NCBI RefSeq assembly: GCF_001938565.1
Contig: NZ_MSYM01000005.1
Location: forward strand, 1 to 64,000
Length of the DNA stretch: 64,000 nucleotides
Direction of reading: 5' to 3'
From: Rhodoferax antarcticus ANT.BR
GTDB taxonomy: Bacteria > Pseudomonadota > Gammaproteobacteria > Burkholderiales > Burkholderiaceae_C
A model generated the notes under the pieces. The model was not told the DNA's origin. It did not search any database and saw only the letters and a program-made list of their open reading frames with translations. Numbering within the stretch: the first letter of the stretch is position 1; every line of letters begins with the position of its first letter. Shown here piece by piece: positions 24,624-33,544 of the stretch. The position numbers were made by a program, and so were the translations under genes.

Positions 24624-25321
24624 TCAAGCTTTATATTGGTAACAAAAACTACTCTTCCTGGTCCATGCGCCCATGGGTGCTGCTGCAGCAAGCCGGCATC
24701 GCTTTTGAGGAAATCATGGTGCGCTTTGACGCCTTCACGCCCGATTCGCAGTTCAAGGCGGCGCTGAAACCCATCTGCCCCACCGGCAAGGTTCCGGTGC
24801 TGGTAGACGGTGATCTGGTGGTGTGGGACACGCTGGCCATTGTGGAATATCTGGCCGAATATGCAGCCCAACATGCTCCAGACACCCCCCTGTGGCCCGC
24901 TGATAAAGCCGCGCGGGCACACGCTCGCAGCATCTGCGCTGAAATGCACAGCGGGTTTAGCCATTTGCGCACGCATTGCCCAATGAACATCGAAGCGCAG
25001 CTGCCCCATGTGGGCGCGCTTATCTGGCGCGACCAGCCCGGGGTGCGCAGCGACGTGGCCCGGCTGGTGAGCATGTGGCAAACCCTGCTGCAAGAAAGCA
25101 CTGGGCCGATGCTGTTTGGTGACTTTTGTGCTGCCGATGCCTACTACGCCCCTGTTTGCACCCGGCTGCTGACTTACGGCCTGCCGGTGCCCGACGATGT
25201 GGCTGCCTATGTGAACCGCGTTTGCGCGCTGCCCGGCGTGAAAGCCTGGATGGACGCGGCTGGCTTGGAGAACGATTTTCGGGACTTCGAAGAGCCTTAC
25301 CGGCTGCAAAGTACGCGCTGA
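24620..25321 (+). CDS. Glutathione S-transferase family protein
   Basis: The 233-residue cytosolic enzyme begins IKLYIGNKNYSSWSMRPWVL, where Ser/Tyr of the first helix would activate glutathione. It continues with PTGKVPVLVDGDLVVWDTLA (cis-Pro and glutathione-binding loop) and YLAEYA. The C-terminal helical domain has FGDFCAADAYYAPVCTRLL. It is complete, unlike the fragment at 8757-9161. It is coupled to slt by an ATGA overlap, although no functional link is obvious. The substrate is unknown. Confidence 0.88.
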   Translation: MIKLYIGNKNYSSWSMRPWVLLQQAGIAFEEIMVRFDAFTPDSQFKAALKPICPTGKVPVLVDGDLVVWDTLAIVEYLAEYAAQHAPDTPLWPADKAARAHARSICAEMHSGFSHLRTHCPMNIEAQLPHVGALIWRDQPGVRSDVARLVSMWQTLLQESTGPMLFGDFCAADAYYAPVCTRLLTYGLPVPDDVAAYVNRVCALPGVKAWMDAAGLENDFRDFEEPYRLQSTR

Positions 25322-25449
25322 CACGATGCGCAGTCACCCGCCATACGTGTGGATGCCGGGTCGCAACAGCCTTCGCAAGACCTCGCACCTGATTGTGCAA
25401 AACGCGCCATAGCGACGAATGGCAAGCTGTTTGTCAGTAAACTGACAGC

Positions 25450-26748
25450 ATGAAAATTCATCTGGTTGGCGGTGCGGTACGCGATGCGCTTTTGGGCTTG
25501 CCCGTGACGGACCGCGACTGGGTGGTGGTGGGTGCCACGCCGCAGGCCATGATCGACCAGGGTTTTTTGCCGGTGGGCAAAGACTTCCCGGTGTTTTTGC
25601 ACCCAACAACGCACGAGGAATACGCGCTGGCGCGCACCGAGCGCAAAACCGCGCCGGGTTACCACGGCTTTGCCGTCCATGCCGCGCCCGATGTAACGCT
25701 GGAGGAAGACCTCGCGCGGCGCGACATCACTATCAATGCCATAGCTGCCAACGCAGATTGGACAAGGGCTAGAGGCCTTTTTTGTATAAAAAATGCACCG
25801 TCAACAACATCTGCCGTGACTGACGCAGCGGGTGCCTTGATTGACCCCTTTCACGGCCAACGCGATCTGGCCAACAAGGTGTTTCGCCACGTCAGCCCGG
25901 CGTTTCGTGAAGATCCGGTGCGCATCCTGCGCGTGGCCCGTTTTGCCGCACGCTTTGCCGATTTCAGTGTGGCACCAGAGACGCTGGCGCTGATGCGCGA
26001 GATGGTGGCAAGCGGCGAAGTCGATCACCTGGTGCCCGAGCGCGTCTGGCAAGAGCTCGCCCGCGGGCTGATGGAGGCCACGCCTTCACGCATGTTTTCG
26101 GTGCTGCGCGACTGCGGCGCCTTAAAGCGCCTGCTGCCCGAGGTGGATCGCCTGTGGGGCGTGCCGCAGCGGGCCGACTATCACCCCGAAATTGACACTG
26201 GCGTGCACCTGATGATGGTGCTGGACATGAGCGCGCGCCTGGGGGCTAGCCTGCCGGTGCGCTTTGCCTGCCTGGGCCACGACCTGGGCAAGGGCAACAC
26301 CCCGGCAGACGTGCTGCCACGCCACCTGGGCCACGAGGCGCGCAGCGCGAAACTCCTCAAACCCCTGTGCGAGCGTCTGCGTGTACCCACAGACTGCCGC
26401 GAGCTCGCCGACGTGATGGCCCGTGAGCACAGCAACATCCACCGCAGCGCCGACTTCAGCGCAGGGGCGCTGGTGCGACTGCTAGAGCGCTGCGACGCCC
26501 TGCGAAAACCGCAGCGCATGGCCGACATTCTGCTGGCCTGCGAATGTGATGCACGCGGCCGGCTCGGCTACCCTGAAGCCGCCTATCCACCACGCCAGCG
26601 GCTGCTGTCGGTACTGCAATTGATACAGCAGGTTGATACAAAAGAGATAGCTGCTAGCGCAATAGTTACGGGGGCTAGCGGCCAAAAAGTAGGTGAATTT
26701 ATTCACCAGGCGCGGGTGGCGGCTGTGCAAGTTTCTCTGGCTGGCTGA
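25450..26748 (+). CDS. cca: CCA-adding tRNA nucleotidyltransferase (multifunctional, HD domain)
   Basis: Adds or repairs the CCA end of tRNAs. The start MKIHLVGGAVRDALLGLPVT carries the GGxVRD nucleotidyltransferase motif, followed by TDRDWVVVGATP (metal DxD type) and RRDITINAIA. The HD phosphohydrolase domain has FACLGHDLGKGNTP. The length is 432 residues against about 410 in the family. Two dispersed-repeat copies lie inside in frame: at residues about 95-117, just before the conserved LIDPFHGQRDLANKVFRHVS, and at about 391-415 near the C-terminus. Both avoid the core motifs, so function is probably kept. Confidence 0.94.
   Translation: MKIHLVGGAVRDALLGLPVTDRDWVVVGATPQAMIDQGFLPVGKDFPVFLHPTTHEEYALARTERKTAPGYHGFAVHAAPDVTLEEDLARRDITINAIAANADWTRARGLFCIKNAPSTTSAVTDAAGALIDPFHGQRDLANKVFRHVSPAFREDPVRILRVARFAARFADFSVAPETLALMREMVASGEVDHLVPERVWQELARGLMEATPSRMFSVLRDCGALKRLLPEVDRLWGVPQRADYHPEIDTGVHLMMVLDMSARLGASLPVRFACLGHDLGKGNTPADVLPRHLGHEARSAKLLKPLCERLRVPTDCRELADVMAREHSNIHRSADFSAGALVRLLERCDALRKPQRMADILLACECDARGRLGYPEAAYPPRQRLLSVLQLIQQVDTKEIAASAIVTGASGQKVGEFIHQARVAAVQVSLAG
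25733..25800 (-). repeat. Dispersed repeat, copy 7 (inside cca)
   Basis: On the minus strand the copy reads AAGGCCTCTAGCCCTTGTCC, then TCTGCGTTGGCAGCTATGGC. It is inserted in frame before the LIDPF motif of cca. Confidence 0.85.
26622..26695 (-). repeat. Dispersed repeat, copy 8 (inside cca)
   Basis: On the minus strand the copy reads TTGGCCGCTAGCCCCCGTAA, then TTGCGCTAGCAGCTATCTCT. It is the second copy within cca, in frame, 27 codons before the C-terminal tail. Confidence 0.85.
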
Positions 26749-26881
26749 GTCAGCTGGATTGCCGAACCTTCTTTTCCAACACACGCTTCACCCCCTCTCT
26801 CTTACGCCGAGGGGAGGTCAAAAAGAGCTGAACCAGTGGAGGCCGCACCTAGCTTGGAAACTGCTGGGTTATCCTCCCAGC

Positions 26882-27580
26882 ATGTCAAGTTTGCTGATTA
26901 TTGAAGACGACGAACTGCTGCGTGACGGCTTGAGCGCGCAGCTTGCCCAGGCCGGCCACTTGGTGACGGCGGCAGCCGATGGCGAAGCTGGGCAGCGGAT
27001 GCTGGAAACGCAACGGTTCGACGGTGTGGTGCTCGACCTGGGGCTGCCAAAAATCAGCGGCATGGAATTGCTGCACTGGCTGCGCCGGCGCCTGCCGGCC
27101 CTGCCGGTGCTGATTTTGACCGCCCGTGACGGCGTGGATGACCGGGTGCAGGGCCTCAACGCCGGGGCCGACGACTACCTCACCAAACCTTTTGACATGG
27201 CCGAGTTGCAGGCCCGGCTTGGGGCGCTGTTGCGCCGCGCCCGCCTGCCCGCCTTTGGTGGCAGCCTGGAAGTGGCCAGCCACAGCACCCGCCGCCTGCG
27301 CGTGGACGCCACCCTGCCACAGGCCTGGTTAGGCGATGAGGCACTGGAACTTACCCAGCGCGAGTGGGCTTTGCTGTCTTTGCTGGTAACGCATGCTGGG
27401 CGCGTGGTCAGCCGCGAAGACGTGCTGGAAACCTGGGCCACCGAACCGGCTGATGGCGGCGTGGCCTCCAACGCTCTGGAGGTCTACATCCACCGTCTGC
27501 GCCGCAAACTGGTGGACTCGGGCTTGAACATTCGCAACGTGCGCGGCCTGGGCTACATGCTGGAAACCAGCGCACCATGA
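26882..27580 (+). CDS. OmpR/PhoB-type response regulator
   Basis: The 232-residue protein begins MSSLLIIEDDELLRDGLSAQ. The receiver domain has the acidic pocket ED-D and the phospho-acceptor Asp52 in GVVLDLGLPKISG, with LILTARD (Thr) and DYLTKPFD (Lys). The C-terminal winged helix contains ELTQREWALLSLLVTHAGRV and IHRLRRKLVDSGLNIRNVRG. It is the first gene of a three-gene operon and overlaps the kinase gene by ATGA. It resembles TctD/QseB-type regulators. No transporter of the tctCBA kind is adjacent, so the target is unknown. Confidence 0.93.
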   Translation: MSSLLIIEDDELLRDGLSAQLAQAGHLVTAAADGEAGQRMLETQRFDGVVLDLGLPKISGMELLHWLRRRLPALPVLILTARDGVDDRVQGLNAGADDYLTKPFDMAELQARLGALLRRARLPAFGGSLEVASHSTRRLRVDATLPQAWLGDEALELTQREWALLSLLVTHAGRVVSREDVLETWATEPADGGVASNALEVYIHRLRRKLVDSGLNIRNVRGLGYMLETSAP

Positions 27581-29019
27581 CCGAGCCCGCCAGCCCGGCG
27601 CAGGCTGCGCCTGGTGGCACACCGGGCAACCAGGGCCTGTCACTCAAACGCCAGTTGCTGCTGTGGCTGCTACTGCCGCAGCTGGTGCTGCTGCTCGTTG
27701 GCGGTGCACTGGCCTACCGGGTGGCGCTGAACTATGCTGAAAAAGCCATCGACCAGTCGCTGACCCAGTCGGTGAAATCACTCTCGCGCCAGGTCAAGCC
27801 GATCGGCTCGGGCCTGTTGATTGACTTTCCACGCGCGGCGCAAGACATCATTGAACAAGACCCGACAGATCGCGTCAGCTACATGGTGTCGAGTCCGCCA
27901 GGCAGTTTTTTGCTGGGCAACGCCAAAATACCCCCGCCGGTGCCGGCGGTGGACACCAGCCACGCCGAAACCTTGCTGTACAACACCCGGATCGATGGCA
28001 AACCCATGCGGGTGGCGCTGCTGGAGCTGGACTATGGCGAGCCCAATTCGCCCCAGCGCCTGCGGGTGCAGGTGGCCAAAAGTCTGGCAGTGCAGCAACG
28101 CCTGACCACCGAGTTGATTGCCGACATGCTGCTGCCGCTGCTGCTGCTGGGCGCGGTGCTGAGCATTTTGATGTACGCGGGCATTTTGCGTGGGCTGCAG
28201 CCGCTGACCCGCTTGCAGGCCCAGTTGGGCAAGCGGCGCGCGCCAACACTGGCAGCGCTGTCGCCCATCGAACTGACCCAGGCCCCGCAAGAGGTCTATG
28301 CCTTGGCCACCGCACTGAATCAGCTGCTGTCGGCGGTACGGCGCAGTCTGGGGCAGGAAAAACGCTTTTTGAACGACGCTGCGCACCAGTTGCGCACACC
28401 GTTGGCCGGGCTGATCAGCCAGACCGAGCTGGCCCTGACCGAGACCGACCCGCAGGCGCTGCGCGCAAGGCTGACCAAGGTGCTCTCTGGCGCGCAGCGC
28501 AGCGCGCACCTGGTGCACCAGTTGCTGTCGCTGGCACGCAACGAGGTCGAGGTCAAACTGCAGCCGCTGGATGTGGCCGCGCTGGCGCGCGAGGTAGCGC
28601 GCGACTGGACGCCGCGTGCCGTCAAACGCAATATCGACCTGGGTTTTGAAGGCGCCGACCACCTGCTGGTGGACGGTGTTGCCCTGCTGCTGCGCGAAGC
28701 CCTGAACAACCTGATCGACAACGCCCTCACCTATGCCGGCCCCGGCAGCGAGGTGACCCTGAGCGCCAACACCCTTGAAGACCAAGTGGTGCTGGAGGTG
28801 CGTGACAACGGCGCGGGCCTGTCAGCACAAGACTTGCCACATGTGTTTGAGCGCTTTTGGCGCGCCAGTGATGTGCCCGGTGGTTGCGGTTTGGGCTTGG
28901 CGATTGTGAAAGAAATTGCCCGCCGCCATGGTGGTAGTGCCGCCGTTTTGCCCGCCACGCCACACGGTCTGCGGGTACAGTTGCAGTTACCACGATTCGA
29001 CCCTGCTTTGACAAAGTGA
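27577..29019 (+). CDS. Membrane sensor histidine kinase (TctE/QseC-like)
   Basis: The 480-residue protein has a first membrane helix at about 28-48 (LLLWLLLPQLVLLLVGGALA), a periplasmic 2CSK_N-type domain to about 180, and a second helix (LLPLLLLGAVLSILMYAGIL). The H box FLNDAAHQLRTPLAGLISQT holds His270. The ATPase domain has LNNLIDNALTYAG, VRDNGAGLS and GCGLGLAIVKEIARRHGG. All catalytic boxes look intact. It overlaps both neighbours by 4 bases, so signal, regulator and cyclic-di-GMP enzyme are made together. Confidence 0.93.
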   Translation: MTEPASPAQAAPGGTPGNQGLSLKRQLLLWLLLPQLVLLLVGGALAYRVALNYAEKAIDQSLTQSVKSLSRQVKPIGSGLLIDFPRAAQDIIEQDPTDRVSYMVSSPPGSFLLGNAKIPPPVPAVDTSHAETLLYNTRIDGKPMRVALLELDYGEPNSPQRLRVQVAKSLAVQQRLTTELIADMLLPLLLLGAVLSILMYAGILRGLQPLTRLQAQLGKRRAPTLAALSPIELTQAPQEVYALATALNQLLSAVRRSLGQEKRFLNDAAHQLRTPLAGLISQTELALTETDPQALRARLTKVLSGAQRSAHLVHQLLSLARNEVEVKLQPLDVAALAREVARDWTPRAVKRNIDLGFEGADHLLVDGVALLLREALNNLIDNALTYAGPGSEVTLSANTLEDQVVLEVRDNGAGLSAQDLPHVFERFWRASDVPGGCGLGLAIVKEIARRHGGSAAVLPATPHGLRVQLQLPRFDPALTK

Positions 29020-31574
29020 CCACACCAGCCCTAACACCCACGCCAACGAACCAGTCGGAGGCTGAAACCGATAATCCCTGGCGCCTGGCCCTGGAGGGCA
29101 CTGGCGCTGGCATCTGGGACTGGAATCTGGTCACCGACGAGCAAACGCACTCACCGCGGTGGGAGCAACTGCTGGGCTACTCTGGCTGGGAACTGCCGCA
29201 GTGCCGCGAGTCCTTTGCCTCGCGCCTGCACCCGGACGACTTCGCCACGCACTCAGCGGCCTTGCATGCCCATCTGGATGGACACAGCGCCAACTTTGCT
29301 GTCGATCTGCGCTTGCGCTGCAAGGACGGCAGTTGGACATGGCTGATTGCCAGAGGCGTCGTGGTCAGCCGTGATGCCAGCGGACGCGCCCTGCGAATGA
29401 TCGGCACGCATATCGACATCTCCAGCCGCAAGCAAGCCCAGCAGGACCTGATTGACGTCAACGCCATGTTGCAGGTGAAGTCGGCCCTGCTGCAAACCAC
29501 GCTCAACCACATCAGCCAGGGCATTTTTTTGCTGGATGCGGGCAAACACATTATTGGTTTTAACCCGCGCGTGTGCGAGCTCCTCAAGGTGCCGGCAGAG
29601 TTTCTGGCGACACGCCCGACGCTAGGACAACTCAGCGCCCTGCAGCACAGCAAAGGCGACTTTGGCCCGGGTGCCAGCCGCGTCAGTGAGAGCGCCCGCG
29701 ACTATGTCAACAGCGACGGCATGGGCGCCCCACCCGCGCACTATCTTCGTGAAACGCAGGATGGGCGCATGCTGGAGGTCAAGAGCCGTCTGCTTGAAGA
29801 CGGCGGCATGGTGCGAACCTTTGCCGATGTGACCGACTACATTCTTGCAACTCAGGCGCTGCAAACCAACGAAGAGCGTTGGAAACTGGCGCTGGAGAGC
29901 ACCGGTGACGGCGTTTGGGACTGGCATATTCCCAGCGGCGAGGAGTTTTTTTCCAAGGGTCTGCTGGACATGTACGGCCTGGACGGAGACGACATCCTAA
30001 ACAACGCCGCCGAGCTGGACCTGCGCACCCACCCGGACGATCTTGCGCAGATGACACAAAGCCGCCTGGACCACTTCGAAGGCCGCAGCCCCACCTACGT
30101 CAACGAGCACCGGATGCGCTGCAAAGACGGCAGTTGGAAATGGGTGCTGTCGCGCGGCATGGTGATCAGCCGCGATGCGCACGGGCAGCCCTTGCGCATG
30201 ATTGGCACCCACACCGACATCAGCGAACGCAAGGTCGCCGAGACCACCATCTGGCAACACGCGCATTTTGATGCGCTCACCGGCCTGCCGAATCGCCGCA
30301 TGATGCGCGAGCGCCTGGCGCAGGAGTTGAAAAAATGCCGGCGCGACGACCTGCAGCTGGCGCTGCTGTTCATTGATCTGGACCGTTTCAAGGAAGTCAA
30401 CGACACCCTCGGTCACGACCGCGGCGACCTGCTGCTGACCGAGGCAGCACGGCGCATTACCGGTTGCCTGCGCGAAGTGGACACGGTGGCACGCATGGGC
30501 GGCGACGAGTTCATGGTGATCATCACCGAGTTTCAGCAAGCCATCGACTTGGAAGGGGTGCTGCAAAAGCTGCTGACCGCGTTGGGTGCGGTGTTCCAGC
30601 TTGGGCTCGATCAGGTGTTTATCTCGGCCAGCATAGGTGTCACCCTGTACCCCGGCGACGCGCTGGAGATCGAAGACCTGCTGAAAAATGCCGATCAGGC
30701 GCTGTACGTGGCCAAAGGCGCGGGGCGCAACCGCTACAGTTTTTTCACCCCGGCACTACAGGAGGCGGCGCAGTGGCGCGCCCAGCTCACCCGCGACTTG
30801 CGCGTGGCCTTGGCGCAAGACCAGTTCCGGGTGGTGTACCAGCCGATTGTGGAACTGGCCACTGGCGCCATCCATAAGGCCGAGGCGCTGCTGCGCTGGC
30901 AACACCCCACGCGCGGGCTGGTCAGCCCGGCTGAGTTCATTCCTATCGCGGAGGCTTGCGGGCTGATCGTGCCGCTGGGCGAATGGGTGTTTCAGCAGGC
31001 GGCCGACCAAGTGCAGGCCTGGTGCAAGACACTGTCGCCGCAGTTTCAGATCAGCATCAACAAGTCGCCGGTGCAGTTTGAAAACCCCGACCTGCAGGCC
31101 ACGCCGTGGATTGAGCAGCTGCGCGCACGTGGCCTGAGCGGGGAAAGCATCGTGGTGGAAATCACCGAAGGCCTGTTGCTGTCCACCAGCGCGGGAGTGG
31201 TGGAGCAACTGCTGACCATGAGCGATGACGGTATTGGCGTATCGCTGGACGACTTTGGCACCGGTTACTCGTCGCTGGCGTACCTGCAGAAGTTTGACAT
31301 TGACTTCATCAAGATCGACCAGTCGTTTGTGCGGCAACTGGTGCCGGGCTCGACCGACCTGGCACTGTGTCAGGCCATCATTGCGATGGCGCACGCGCTG
31401 GGCATGAAGGTGATTGCCGAGGGGGTTGAGACCGATCACCAGCGCGCCCTGCTGAGCGCTGCGGGCTGCGATTACGGCCAAGGCTACCTGTTTTCGCGGC
31501 CGGTGGCAGCCGCTGAGTTTGAACGGGTGCGCGCGCAACTGACCACCCACACGGCCGCCAACGCCGTGGACTAG
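29016..31574 (+). CDS. PAS-PAS-PAS-GGDEF-EAL cyclic-di-GMP enzyme
   Basis: The GTG start at 29016 overlaps the kinase stop (GTGA). The 852-residue protein has no membrane helix. Three PAS/PAC units lie at about 15-140, 145-270 and 285-410. The cyclase site is intact: GGDEF near residue 494, with an RxxD inhibitory site (REVD) five residues before it. The EAL domain has AEALLRW (about 621), SINKSP, VEITEG, DDFGTGYSSL, IKIDQSF and AEGVET, so all metal and catalytic residues are present. It could make and break cyclic-di-GMP. The operon ties this to the two-component system upstream. Confidence 0.95.
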   Translation: MTTPALTPTPTNQSEAETDNPWRLALEGTGAGIWDWNLVTDEQTHSPRWEQLLGYSGWELPQCRESFASRLHPDDFATHSAALHAHLDGHSANFAVDLRLRCKDGSWTWLIARGVVVSRDASGRALRMIGTHIDISSRKQAQQDLIDVNAMLQVKSALLQTTLNHISQGIFLLDAGKHIIGFNPRVCELLKVPAEFLATRPTLGQLSALQHSKGDFGPGASRVSESARDYVNSDGMGAPPAHYLRETQDGRMLEVKSRLLEDGGMVRTFADVTDYILATQALQTNEERWKLALESTGDGVWDWHIPSGEEFFSKGLLDMYGLDGDDILNNAAELDLRTHPDDLAQMTQSRLDHFEGRSPTYVNEHRMRCKDGSWKWVLSRGMVISRDAHGQPLRMIGTHTDISERKVAETTIWQHAHFDALTGLPNRRMMRERLAQELKKCRRDDLQLALLFIDLDRFKEVNDTLGHDRGDLLLTEAARRITGCLREVDTVARMGGDEFMVIITEFQQAIDLEGVLQKLLTALGAVFQLGLDQVFISASIGVTLYPGDALEIEDLLKNADQALYVAKGAGRNRYSFFTPALQEAAQWRAQLTRDLRVALAQDQFRVVYQPIVELATGAIHKAEALLRWQHPTRGLVSPAEFIPIAEACGLIVPLGEWVFQQAADQVQAWCKTLSPQFQISINKSPVQFENPDLQATPWIEQLRARGLSGESIVVEITEGLLLSTSAGVVEQLLTMSDDGIGVSLDDFGTGYSSLAYLQKFDIDFIKIDQSFVRQLVPGSTDLALCQAIIAMAHALGMKVIAEGVETDHQRALLSAAGCDYGQGYLFSRPVAAAEFERVRAQLTTHTAANAVD

Positions 31575-31593
31575 CCGATTTAGAAGTCCCCGC

Positions 31594-32664
31594 TCAACTC
31601 AGGCGCAGGCTGCTTAGCGCGTCAAACCAGTTGTTGTGGTTGCCACTGACTGTCATGCCCACGGTGTCACCCACCTTGACCTGAGTGCTGGGCGGCGTGC
31701 GCACGGTGATCAGGCCAACCCCGGTTTTCACCACCACATAGGTGTCCGCACCGGTGGGCTCCACCAGCGTGACCACACCGCGCCAGCTGGCGTCATCGCT
31801 CAGGTGGATGTGCTCCGGGCGCTGACCCAGCGTGACTTTGCCTTGCACTGGGCTGGGTAGCTGCAAACTGCCACCTTCAAAGGAAAATAGGCTTGTAGCC
31901 CCCGTGCCGCTTGCGCTACCTGCTATAAAGTTCATAGTTGGCGAGCCAATGAAACCAGCCACATAGGTGTTGGCCGGCAGGCGGTAAATCTCGTCGGGCG
32001 TGCCAATTTGCTGCAGGATGCCGTCTTTCATCACCGCAATGCGGCTGCCCAACGTCATGGCTTCGATCTGGTCATGCGTCACATACACCGTGGTGATGCC
32101 GCTGACCAAGTGCAAGCGTTTGATTTCAGCGCGCATCTCGACGCGCAGCTTGGCATCCAGATTACTCAGTGGCTCATCAAACAAAAACAGTTGCGGGTCG
32201 CGCGCCAGGGCGCGGCCCATGGCCACCCGCTGGCGTTGCCCGCCCGAGAGCTGCGCTGGGCGGCGGTCCAGCAGGTGCTCAATTTGCAGCATGGCAGCCA
32301 CTTCATGGATGCGTTTGGTGCGCACGTCCTTGGGCACCTTGCGCATCTCCAGCGCAAAGCCAATGTTGTCGGCCACACTCATGGTCGGGTACAGCGCGTA
32401 GCTTTGAAACACCATGGCGATGTCGCGTTGCGCCGGGGCCATGCCAATGACGTTTTTGCCATTGATGCGCAACTCGCCTTCGGTCGGTTCTTCCAGACCG
32501 GCAATGATGTTGAGCAACGTGGATTTGCCGCAACCCGAGGGGCCGACCAGAATCAGGAATTCGCCTGGCGCCACGTCGATGTTGATGCGTTTGAGCACCT
32601 CGACGGCCTTGTCGCCCTTGCCAAAAACCTTACGAATACCCGCGATGTGGAGAGGAGCGGCCAT
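31594..32664 (-). CDS. gtsD: Sugar ABC transporter ATP-binding protein
   Basis: The 356-residue ATPase powers the importer encoded upstream. It has Walker A VGPSGCGKSTLLN, the Q loop (FQSYALYPTMSV), signature LSGGQRQRVAMGRAL, Walker B LFLFDEPLSNLDAKLR, and an H-loop TVYVTHDQIEAM. A C-terminal TOBE/OB domain as in UgpC/MalK follows. A dispersed repeat inserts at residues about 243-260 (SPTMNFIAGSASGTGATSLF), at the start of the regulatory domain. The gene order A-B-C-D on the minus strand and overall similarity support the gts (glucose/mannose) naming. Confidence 0.88.
   Translation of the reverse strand: MAAPLHIAGIRKVFGKGDKAVEVLKRINIDVAPGEFLILVGPSGCGKSTLLNIIAGLEEPTEGELRINGKNVIGMAPAQRDIAMVFQSYALYPTMSVADNIGFALEMRKVPKDVRTKRIHEVAAMLQIEHLLDRRPAQLSGGQRQRVAMGRALARDPQLFLFDEPLSNLDAKLRVEMRAEIKRLHLVSGITTVYVTHDQIEAMTLGSRIAVMKDGILQQIGTPDEIYRLPANTYVAGFIGSPTMNFIAGSASGTGATSLFSFEGGSLQLPSPVQGKVTLGQRPEHIHLSDDASWRGVVTLVEPTGADTYVVVKTGVGLITVRTPPSTQVKVGDTVGMTVSGNHNNWFDALSSLRLS
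31886..31937 (+). repeat. Dispersed repeat, copy 9 (inside gtsD)
   Basis: The copy reads ATAGGCTTGTAGCCCCCGTG, then TTGCGCTACCTGCTATAAAG. It is in frame inside the ATPase gene, on the opposite strand. Confidence 0.7.
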
Positions 32665-32669
32665 GCGTT

Positions 32670-33524
32670 TTATCCTTTCACAGCGCCAGCTGTGAGACCT
32701 TTGACGAAATATTGACCCGCCAGCACATAGACCAGCATGGTCGGCAAACCGGCAATGATGGCTGCTGCCATGTCAACGTTGTAATTTTTCACACTGCTGG
32801 TGGTGTTGGCCATGTTGTTCAGGCCCACCGTGATGGGCTTGCTGTCGGCACCGCTGAACGCCACGCCAAACAAGAAGTCGTTCCAGATGTTGGTGAACTG
32901 CCAGATCAGCGTGACCATCAGGATCGGTGTCGACATCGGGATGACGATGCGGTAGAAGATGCGCCAGAAACCGGCCCCATCCATGCGAGCGGCGTTGACC
33001 AGTTCACGCGGAATGGCGGTGTAGTAGTTTCTGAAAAACAGCGTGGTGCCAGCCATGCCGGCCAGCGAATGCACCAGCACCAAGCCGGTGATCGAACTGC
33101 TCAGACCCAAAAAGCCGAGCACCTGGCTCATCGGCAGCAGCACCACCTGGTACGGCATGAACACACCAAACAGCATGAAGCCAAACAGCAAATCCGAGCC
33201 ACGGAACTTCCACATGCTCAGCACGTAGCCATTGACGGCACCAATCGCGGTAGAGATCAGCACCGCTGGCACCGCCATCGACACCGAATTCCAGAAAAAG
33301 GGCTTGAGACCGCGGCAGTCCACGCCGGTGCAAGCGCTAGACCAGGCGAGCTGCCAGGCGTCGAAATTCAGGCTGGCAGGCAGGCTCATCAGATTGCCCG
33401 CGCGAATCTGCGCGCCGTCTTTGAGCGAGGTCACCAGCATCACATACAGCGGCACCAGAAAGAACAAGGCAGCCAGCAGCAGCAGGCCGTAGACCACGAG
33501 TCGGGAAAGTAGTTTGGCGTTCAT
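32670..33524 (-). CDS. gtsC: Sugar ABC transporter permease (second)
   Basis: I chose ATG 33524 (284 residues) because GGAG lies 8 bases upstream. Six membrane segments are visible, beginning LVVYGLLLLAALFFLVPLYV. The EAA loop near residue 190 reads NAARMDGAGFWRIFYRIVIP, the contact site for the ATPase. The protein is of the MalG type. It lies 21 bases after gtsB and 5 bases before gtsD, so the genes are co-transcribed. The substrate is judged from the binding protein gtsA. Confidence 0.88.
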   Translation of the reverse strand: MNAKLLSRLVVYGLLLLAALFFLVPLYVMLVTSLKDGAQIRAGNLMSLPASLNFDAWQLAWSSACTGVDCRGLKPFFWNSVSMAVPAVLISTAIGAVNGYVLSMWKFRGSDLLFGFMLFGVFMPYQVVLLPMSQVLGFLGLSSSITGLVLVHSLAGMAGTTLFFRNYYTAIPRELVNAARMDGAGFWRIFYRIVIPMSTPILMVTLIWQFTNIWNDFLFGVAFSGADSKPITVGLNNMANTTSSVKNYNVDMAAAIIAGLPTMLVYVLAGQYFVKGLTAGAVKG

Positions 33525-33544
33525 GGGTAAAGCTCCTGCGGGCC

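Noticed and set aside
27778..28785. Long minus-strand open frame opposite the histidine kinase
   Set aside because: It mirrors the high-GC codon pattern of the real kinase gene, is Gln/Arg-rich and has no recognisable domain.
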